Origin: Botryotinia globosa
Lineage: Eukaryota > Ascomycota > Leotiomycetes > Helotiales > Sclerotiniaceae
Assembly (NCBI GenBank): GCA_014898425.1
Contig: RCSZ01000001.1
Coordinates: 3,348,001 to 3,412,000, forward strand
Length of the DNA stretch: 64,000 bases
Direction of reading: 5' to 3'
The position numbers and the translations under genes are program-made. Within the stretch, counting starts at the first letter, position 1. Each line of letters begins with the position of its first letter. Under the pieces are notes generated by a model. It was not told the origin of the DNA and did not search any database. It was given only the letters and a program-made list of their open reading frames with translations. Shown here in pieces: positions 57,118-64,000 of this stretch.

Positions 57118-60100
57118 ATGTTTTCATCGTCTCTGGGGACGGCCCTCGTTGGGGCAGTCCTTGCTACAAATGTAGCAGCATATCCACCAGCTTATGCACC
57201 TGAAAAGTATTCTGATCGTATAGATGTCGTCCACACCGGTATCTCTACCGTTGTACACTCTGGTGTGTCTGCAAGACACGCATCCCACAAGCAGCTTTGC
57301 AGCCATGACATTAGCTGCTCGAGACAGAATGAGGTCTTGTTAGATACGTAAGGGTTACCAAAGATGATTTCATGTTAGGTTTGTTGCTGACATATTTATA
57401 GTGGAGTCAGTGCCGCATTAGATGTATTTGGTCTTCTTGACCTCGGTCTTGGTGCAGATATCGGAATCAGCTTTGGAAGTGCATCAGGATGCCAGATTAA
57501 GTGTGTTGATTGTCGAACATGGGGTACAGCCGTCGTCACCAACACCGTGGCCGAAATCTCCGGCAATATTATCGAAGAGGTGCTCGAGTTCTTGGAACAC
57601 CCTTACGAAACCATTGTTGAAGCCGCAAGCTTGGAATGTTTGATTTCTCTGGAGGATGTTGGAGGACACATCGAACTCAATGTTTTCGCCGCTGAATCCG
57701 CCACTTACACTCTCAATATTTTCGAAGCCGGTCTTATTGCTGATATTTCTATCCTCGATACTGTCTCGGTTGGCTTGAACGTTTTCCTCGATTTGGTTAT
57801 CTCCGTTGATGCTCAGGTCGATCTCTCTGCTGGTTTCGAATTCTCCTTCCCAGAAGGTGCTTCCCTTACTGTTGACCTCTTGGCCGGTGCTATCAAGGAC
57901 TATAACTTCGACGGAGCTGTCATGAATGAACTTCCCATCGTTGTCCTTGCTGGTGAAGCCACATTACAAGCTTCCATCCGCTGCAGAGTTGAGGCTGGTA
58001 CTACCGTCTCTCTCTTGGGCATTGGATACGGCTTTGAACTTGGTGTCTATGCCGATTTGCTTCAATATGTCACTGAAATTGGTAGCACCGATGATTGTCC
58101 ACTTTCCATCTCGGGTGCAGTCGATGTTAACATTGGTGCATATGCTGCTTCCGTTGCAAAAATCGACTTTGCTGCATTCGAGATTGCTCCAACTGCCGCT
58201 ATTACTGTGAATGCTGGTGCTCTAGCTGCTATTTGCACCACTAGACCAACTTCCACCAGAGGATTGGGTGCTATTTCCACTGGATCTGCTTCCAGTGGCT
58301 CTGATTCCACTGGCTCTGGTTCCAGCGGTTCCGCTTCCAGTGGCTCGGGCTCTGACGGTCTTGGCGGCTCGATCTCTATTGGCCTAGGTGGCTCAGGATC
58401 TATCGGTCTCGGAGGATCCGGCTCTGATTCCGGTGCGTCAGCCTCTGACTCTGGCTCCGCCCCATCTGGAACTGGGCATTTCTCGAATAGCACTGCGCTA
58501 ACTGCTTCCCGATCATCCGGTGCTTCCGCCACTGGATCATTGATCGGTACCATTACTAGTGCAGCATCTTTGACCACATCTACAGTTTATGCTACCCAAG
58601 TGACTACCATTACTAGCTGTGCTTCAAATGTTATCCATTGTCCAGCATCCCTTGCAGGTACCACCGTTGTTACTCAAACCGTTATCGATTATACTACCGT
58701 TTGCCCAGTTACTGAGGCTGGCAACACCGCGTCAGGAGCAGTTCCATCAAGCTTGCCATCCCTTACAACTTCGGCCAATACCCATGTTGCCCCGTCATCT
58801 ATCCCTGGCACAGTCATCCTTACCTCAGTTGCATCAGCAAGCCCATCTACTTTCGACGTCCCAAGCTCAACTCCTATCGCTGTTGTTCCCGTCGGCACTG
58901 GAGCTTCAACCACTAACTTGGCATCCATCACCTCCGCCTTGTCCAGTGAACTCTCGGGCTCCTCTCCATCAAGTGCGATTGGTTCCGGAAGTAACACTGC
59001 TTCAGCTCCTACCCCAAGCGGTACCGGAGAACTCAGCGGTGAGACCACCTCCCCAAGTGGTTCATCTCCAAGCGCATCTGGTTCTGGAACATCTGGAAGC
59101 GGTTCATACCCAAGTGGATCTCCATCTGGAAGTGGTTCATCCCCAAGCGCTTCTGGATCAAACGGTTCTTCTCCAAGTGCTTCGGGACCAAACGGTTCAT
59201 CCCCAAGTGCGTCAGGATCAGAAAATGGTTCATCTCCATCTGGCAGCGCCGCTGCTTCTGTTCCATGTGTTTCATCAGGCGCTCTTCTCTCCGGTCAAAC
59301 TGCTTGCCCAGTTTCTGGCTCTACTCCTGCTCAAACCAGCACTGGTGAACTCAGTGGACTTTCCACCGCCCCAGCTGGATCTTCTCCATCATCTGTCGCT
59401 ACCGGTTCGTCCCCAAGTGCATCTAACGGAGCTTATCCATCTGGATCTTCTCCCAATGCTTCTTCGGGCTCAAACCAACCTTCTGCCAGTGGTTCATTGC
59501 CAGCCGTTTCATCCAAAGGATCTTCTCCATCTGAATCTGCCAACATCTCAAGCACATCTGGTACTACCGATTCCAGTGGCGCTAGTGTTACTGGAGGCTC
59601 TTCTCCGTCTGCCTCCTCATCCGAAACTGTTTACACAACCGTTATCGTCGATTCATACACTACTGTTTGCCCTGTTACCATGACACAAACTAGTGAAGGT
59701 GTAACAAGTGTTTTGACCACTTCTACCATTTCAACTGTCTACAGCTCTTCCACCATTACTGCCACCAAGACTGTTGTCGTGAAGCCATCTGGTTCATCTC
59801 CATCTGAATCCGCTCAAGTCACTGGCCCAGCTGTTTCTTCACCAGGATTCTCATCCGAGACTGTTTACACTACCGTTATCGTTGATTCATACACTACAAT
59901 CTGCCCAGTTACTTTGACTCAAACCAATGGCGGAACCACCAGCGTTTTGACTACTTCTAGCACTTCCACAGTCTACAGCTCGTCAACCGCTACTGGTACA
60001 CGTACTATCACTGTTGCACCTTCCGCAACTTCCGATTCTGAGGGTGCTAGTGTCGTTCCACCTGGTTCTGCTCAAGTTACTGGCCCAGCTGTCTCTTCCC

Positions 60101-61974
60101 CAGTTCAATCTTCCGAAACTGTCTACACGACCGTCATCGTTGACTCTTACACCACAATCTGCCCAGTCACTTTGACTCAAACTACTGGAGGAGCCACCAG
60201 CGTTTTGACTACTTCTAGCATCTCCACTGTTTACAGCACCTCCACTCTTGTTCGTACTAGCACTGTTGTCGCGACCCCAGTAGCCTCCGCTCCAGCAAGC
60301 TCTGCTCCAGCAGCCTCCACCCCAGTTATCTCTTCTCCAGCTCAATCTTCCGAAACTGTCTACACAACTGTCGTCGTTGACTCTTACACTACAGTTTGCC
60401 CAGTAACTCTCACCCACACCAGCCAAGGTACAACCAGCTTTGAGACAACCACCAGCTTGTCCACTGTTTACAGCACTTCCACTCTTGTTCGTACAAGCAC
60501 TGTTGTCGCAACCCCAGCACCATCGTCAACAGGACCTGCTGATGCATGCTCTGAGACCTGCACCACTGAGTACAACACTTGTCGCAGTGCTTCAGGTGCA
60601 AACCGAGCCACTTGTGCTTCCGACTATGCATCATGCCTCGGATATTTTCCGTTTGATAGCAACGGATCATTGGTCACTCCAACTGCCTGCTCATCAGCAC
60701 CAGAATCATCTGCCCCAGTAGCCTCCGCTCCAGCAAGCTCCGCTCCAGCTGTTTCCCAAGGTGTGTCTACCAAACAAATTTACAGCACAGTCTCCGTCCA
60801 ATCATACGTCACTGTCTATCCAGTCACTTTGACCCAGACCAACGGAGGAGTCACCAGTCATGAGACAAGAACAAGCTATGCAACAATTTTCCACTCTTCC
60901 ACCATCTATGCCACTAGAACAGTTGTCGTTCAAACACAAGGAACTTCTTCCCCAAGCGGTTCTGTCGTTGTTCCACAAGGTAGCGCACAAGCATCCGGAC
61001 CAGCCCCATCATCTACTTTTGGTAATTCTGGTGTCACTGCTCCATCTCCAGCTGCCTCTGTAGTTTCCAGCAACAGTGTCCCTGCCCCTGTCGCTTCTAC
61101 TCCAGCTTCTACAAAAACTGGATCTAACTCTGGAAATGGATCACCATCTGTTGTTGCAAGTTTGAGTGCCACAACCGGTAGCCCATCCTCCGCTATCAAC
61201 ACTAACAGTGGAGATATGGTTTACAGCACTGTGACTGTTGTTCCCGTTGCTAGTCAAGCAGTCAGCTCAGCTCAAGGCTTGACCACACCTGCACCAGCAA
61301 CTGGTTCCTCTCAACCATTGACCTCTGCCATTGGTGTATCTGGAACTGCAGGTTCTGAAGAATGTGCTCAACCATCTGTTATCACCATTTCCGCTTCTCC
61401 TTCTATTCTCACTGTTGTAAGTTTCCCCTTTTGATTATCTTGAAGTTCTACAGCTAATCAAACATAGACACAATCTGCATCCGTCATTACCATCATTCAA
61501 ACTGCCGGTGCTAGCTCTTCATCTGGTGTTGCCTACCCAGGGTCTCCTGAGAAATCTACCGTCTCTGGTGTCCCAGGTAAGGCTGTTTCAGTCTCATCCG
61601 CTGAGGGTATCACCATCGCTTCATCGACTATGATTGTTCCAGGTTCAGGTGCATCATCCACCATCGTTGTACCAGGAGCTATTCTCCCCACTGGATCAGA
61701 AGTCTACCCAGTTGGTTCATCCACTGTTGTTGTACCAGGAGTTGTTGCCCCTACTGGATCAGTTGGCTCATCCACCAACAGTATCTCTGGAACTTATGCT
61801 AGTGGAACAGGCATCAACAAACCCACTCACCCAGCCTCTTCCGTCACTGGCATCACTGCCGCCAGTGGATCAGCAACTGCATCCCCAAGCATGATTGTCA
61901 CTGGTTCTGCTAGCCGTTCTAGCATCTCCATGGGATTGATCGCTGTCATCATGGGCGCCGTCGCTCTCTTGTAA
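57118..61974 (+). CDS. Large GPI-anchored Ser/Thr-rich cell-surface protein with five repeat modules
   Basis: Exons 57118-57347, 57402-61416 and 61468-61974 give 1583 residues. A signal peptide (cut near residue 21, AAY/PPA) precedes a non-repetitive N-terminal region (~25-360) with a Cys-rich start (CSHDISC, CQIKCVDC) and an alternating hydrophobic pattern that suggests a beta-rich or lipid-facing fold; I do not recognise it. Then come Ser/Gly/Pro-rich low-complexity tracts (GSSPSASG units). Five modules of ~60 residues (core ETVYTTVIVDSYTTVCPVT, then TSVLTTSS-STVYSSST) start near 59617, 59851, 60109, 60345 and 60768. Between modules 4 and 5 lies a six-Cys insert (CSETCTTEYNTC...CLGY). The C-terminus ends in a hydrophobic GPI-addition signal (SMGLIAVIMGAVALL). 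Heavy O-mannosylation and attachment to the wall, as in fungal adhesins, is inferred. Confidence 0.85.
59617..60945 (+). repeat. Five tandem coding modules inside the GPI-anchored protein
   Basis: Units start at about 59617, 59851, 60109, 60345 and 60768, so spacing is ~235-260 bases with a 423-base gap before the last, where the six-Cys insert lies. Copies 2-4 are the most alike; copy 5 (KQIYSTVSVQSYVTVYPVT) is the most diverged, having lost the Cys. A partial, older copy (VIDYTTVCPVTE) lies near 58685. Confidence 0.85.
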
Positions 61975-62504
61975 ATTAGGTGATGGAAAAAAAGTGCATA
62001 GTACATGAGTGGTATGAACTGAATTGGGGGGTTTCCTATGTCTGAACGAGGTATTGATACTGTGGAGCATTCGTGTACAGTATTTTAATGTAATTTTTAT
62101 TCCCAAAATAAATTACCGACACAAGATTTGTATACACACTTCTTTTCGTCCAGTAGATAGTCAATACATACTTGACAAACTGTACCATTCTGGTTTTTTG
62201 GATTTGTTTGTAGTGGTTTTCTTGTACGAGAGTATAAGTGTGGGAGTGAGAATGATTGTATAAATTGAGATGGTTATATAAATTGAGGAATTCGAATAAT
62301 CCCATATGTATTTACAACACTCATATAAATTACAATGCCCATATAAATAACTTGAAATCAGAACAATCACATACATAACCCAAGATATATATATATCAAT
62401 ATAAGAATCAAACTAGAAAATCGTTAATTATTAATTATTAATTAATTATTAATTAATTGTAATAAATTAGTAGATAATAATCATCAATAAATAATAATCA
62501 GAAT

Positions 62505-62578
<74 letters not shown>
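62505..62578 (+). repeat. (AATC)n microsatellite, about 18 units
   Basis: Uninterrupted tetranucleotide array of ~74 bases, following a TTAATTAATTATTAAT-type low-complexity run at 62424-62460. Confidence 0.95.
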
Positions 62579-62579
<1 letters not shown>

Positions 62580-62594
62580 TAATCAAAAGCTTAT

Positions 62595-62655
62595 CTACCT
62601 ACCTACCTACCTACATACTTTAATTTAATTTACTTTACTTTACTTTACTTTACGT
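62595..62655 (+). repeat. (CTAC)5 and (TTTAC)n microsatellites
   Basis: A CTAC array at 62595-62614 is followed by TTTAATTTAATTTACTTTACTTTAC units to about 62654. Further short direct repeats (GGAAGGAGGAAAA, TTAGTCAAG) continue to about 62760. Confidence 0.85.
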
Positions 62656-63481
62656 GAAAAAGAAGAAAAACGGGAAAAGGAAGGAGGAAAAGGAAGGAGG
62701 AAAAGGAAGAGGATAGTCAAGTTAGTCAAGTTAGTCAAGTTAATTATGTTAATCAAGTTACATAACCACATTCGAATTATCTTATAGTGAGTGGTAGGTA
62801 CCTATCTATATCAATCCATCTAATTACTTTCTCGGATGCTTCATGCACAATATCATCTCATACCTAGCTCGAGTCTAGGTAATAACCTATGTACAAAAAA
62901 AGCACATTCCCAACTCGATTCACACATACCTACTTACCTCCTTACCTCCCTACGAGCTTCCAAAGCACTCGGCACAACCACATTCAATAATTCTTCAAAG
63001 CAGCAATACAAAACAATGCACACTATAGGTACACAACGAAAAAGTTCCTAATGCTCTCAATTTAAAATTTATAATTATACATTCATTTGATTCACTCTTT
63101 CCTAAGCCATGCCCCTTCAGGTACAAAGGATCAAGTGAGTTTGCCTTATCCTTTCGCTCTACAGCATCCATGCATCCAATTTGCTCGATATACTTTACAA
63201 AAGAAAAGAAGAAGAAAGAAGATATGCCATTTCCAGGCTAAGTCGAGTTTATGCCCCACATTCAACTTCAATCAAATGTAAAAAACCCCTCCATCCAGCC
63301 GTTTACGTGAGCCTTCACGCCATGCCCCCGCCATGGACAAAAGAAAGAAAGAGAAAAGAGACCAAAACGTTTTACAAAAACAAGGATTGTTTCAATTCCA
63401 AACGACAATCTTGTTAAATCCAATTGAATTCAAGATTTTTCGAGAATAACGCCAGGCTATGCTGTTGACCTAATATATATC

Positions 63482-64000
63482 CTATCCATAGTATCCAGAG
63501 TTCCTCTGTCCTCCTTGCGTTGGTGGATATTGAGGGAAATATTGCTGTTGTTGAGAATATTGATGAGGGGAAGCTTGATATCCAGGAGAGTGTGCTAAGG
63601 TTGGTTGATATTGTCCGGGTGAGTGGGCCAGAGTTGTTTGATATTGTCCAGGTGAGTGAGCCAATGTTGTTTGATACTGACCAGGTGAGTGTGCCAGGGT
63701 TGGTTGATATTGGCCTGGTAACTGCGCTGGTGTTGTCCATGCCGCTGCCTGAGGGAAGTTTGGCCCCATCCATGAGCCTCTCTTACTAGGTACTGCAAAC
63801 TGTGATGGTGCGTAGTTGGTATTAGCATATTGCGACTGGCGACGGTTCTGCTCAGTTTGTTGCAAAAGACGAGTTTGTTCAGCTAATTGTTGATCAAGAC
63901 GACGTTGTTCAGCTTGCTGCTGCTGCTGATGTTGCTGTTGCTGAGCCAATTGCTGTTGACGAAGTGCAATTGCATGCTGTACCGACTGAGATTTGAGTCC
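63482..64000 (-). CDS. C-terminal end of a Gln-rich protein (partial)
   Basis: The frame is open from the window edge (GLKSQSVQHAIALRQQQLAQ) to the stop at 63482, 172 residues seen; the start lies beyond 64000. A poly-Gln/coiled-coil stretch (QQQQHQQQQQAEQRRLDQQL) is followed by ~20 polar residues and then four copies of an 11-residue unit of the form GQYQxTLAHSP (63594-63726), and a Tyr/Gln-rich end (YFPQYPPTQGGQRNSGYYG). The sequence is disordered and low-complexity, as in the tails of many fungal transcription or RNA-binding factors. The identity cannot be decided without the N-terminal part. Confidence 0.65.
   Translation of the reverse strand, partial: GLKSQSVQHAIALRQQQLAQQQQHQQQQQAEQRRLDQQLAEQTRLLQQTEQNRRQSQYANTNYAPSQFAVPSKRGSWMGPNFPQAAAWTTPAQLPGQYQPTLAHSPGQYQTTLAHSPGQYQTTLAHSPGQYQPTLAHSPGYQASPHQYSQQQQYFPQYPPTQGGQRNSGYYG
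63594..63726 (-). repeat. 33-base coding repeat, four copies
   Basis: Four tandem 33-base units encode GQYQPTLAHSP or GQYQTTLAHSP; the copies differ only at the Pro/Thr codon and a few silent sites, which suggests recent duplication. Confidence 0.8.

Larger units (their letters stand above)
61975..63481. other. Gene-free stretch rich in microsatellites
   Basis: 1.5 kb between the GPI-protein gene and the next gene end, converging. 62384-62760 is dominated by simple repeats (listed); the rest is AT-rich with short, meaningless frames. Confidence 0.6.

Noticed and set aside
58062..58577. 171-residue minus-strand frame rich in Pro, Glu and Asp
   Set aside because: It is the antisense shadow of the Ser/Gly-rich repeats of the GPI-anchored protein; codon bias of that repeat leaves the opposite strand free of stops.
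58619..59683. 354-residue + strand frame rich in Leu, Pro and His
   Set aside because: Shifted-frame shadow of the same Ser/Thr-rich exon; the real frame has a signal peptide, introns and a GPI signal.
62505..62578. Regular array that might suggest a CRISPR or satellite
   Set aside because: It is a plain four-base microsatellite with no spacers, in a eukaryotic context.

Overview
The window looks like nuclear DNA of a filamentous ascomycete, most like a Leotiomycete of the Botrytis/Sclerotinia kind. The support is short GT-AG introns of about 50-100 bp with CTRAC-type branch points, long AT-rich intergenic stretches, and a gene set of plant-biomass enzymes (laccase, GH28, GH43, GH92, sugar porter) mixed with single-copy housekeeping genes. 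The taxonomic call is an inference from gene content and style. Exon-intron models were built by hand; reading phase was checked at every junction of the intact models. Several open frames here begin at TTG or GTG, so I placed starts at the first sensible ATG.

Layout. 0.2-2.3 kb (-): a TFIIB-like cyclin repeat followed by a PHD-type zinc finger, with an unresolved C-terminal frame. 3.7-6.0 kb (-): a tail-anchored FHA protein of the SLMAP/HAM-4/PRO45 type (STRIPAK complex). 7.06-7.63 kb (+): MGR2/Romo1-like TIM23 subunit with two micro-exons. 7.6-10.8 kb: gene-free, with a 19-base poly-G run. 10.8-12.8 kb (+): secreted laccase. 16.2-16.8 kb (+): secreted cupredoxin-like protein. 17.9-20.4 kb (-): secreted GH92 alpha-mannosidase. 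22-26 kb: two decayed genes, one of a fungal hypothetical family and one RTA1-like membrane protein. 27.5-32.0 kb (-): full-size ABC-B transporter resembling the Ste6 a-factor exporter. 34.6-37.3 kb (+): neutral ceramidase, convergent with HGH1 (37.4-38.8 kb, -). 39.2-40.9 kb (-) and 41.6-43.5 kb (+): a divergently transcribed GH28 exo-polygalacturonase-like enzyme and intracellular GH43 enzyme. 44.3-46.1 kb (-): MFS sugar porter. 47.0-50.4 kb (-): Cid1-type nucleotidyltransferase with an unusual insertion. 51.7-54.0 kb (+): TFIIF alpha. 54.6-55.6 kb (-): Cwc26/Bud13. 57.1-62.0 kb (+): long GPI-anchored Ser/Thr-rich wall protein with five repeat modules. 63.5 kb to the end (-): C-terminal end of a Q-rich protein.

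How the genes fit together. The stretch from 39 to 46 kb reads as a small carbohydrate-use neighbourhood: a secreted pectin-degrading enzyme, a cytosolic pentosidase and a sugar importer, with CreA-like motifs in front of the transporter and in the shared GH28/GH43 promoter. The laccase and cupredoxin are both secreted copper-type proteins about 3.4 kb apart. The rest looks like ordinary, unrelated housekeeping genes. I found no CRISPR array, no rRNA or convincing tRNA gene, and no intact transposon. I did not find a clear new multi-gene system; the most unusual items are the TFIIB-cyclin/PHD combination, the split catalytic domain of the nucleotidyltransferase, the modular GPI protein, and an interstitial telomere-type repeat.
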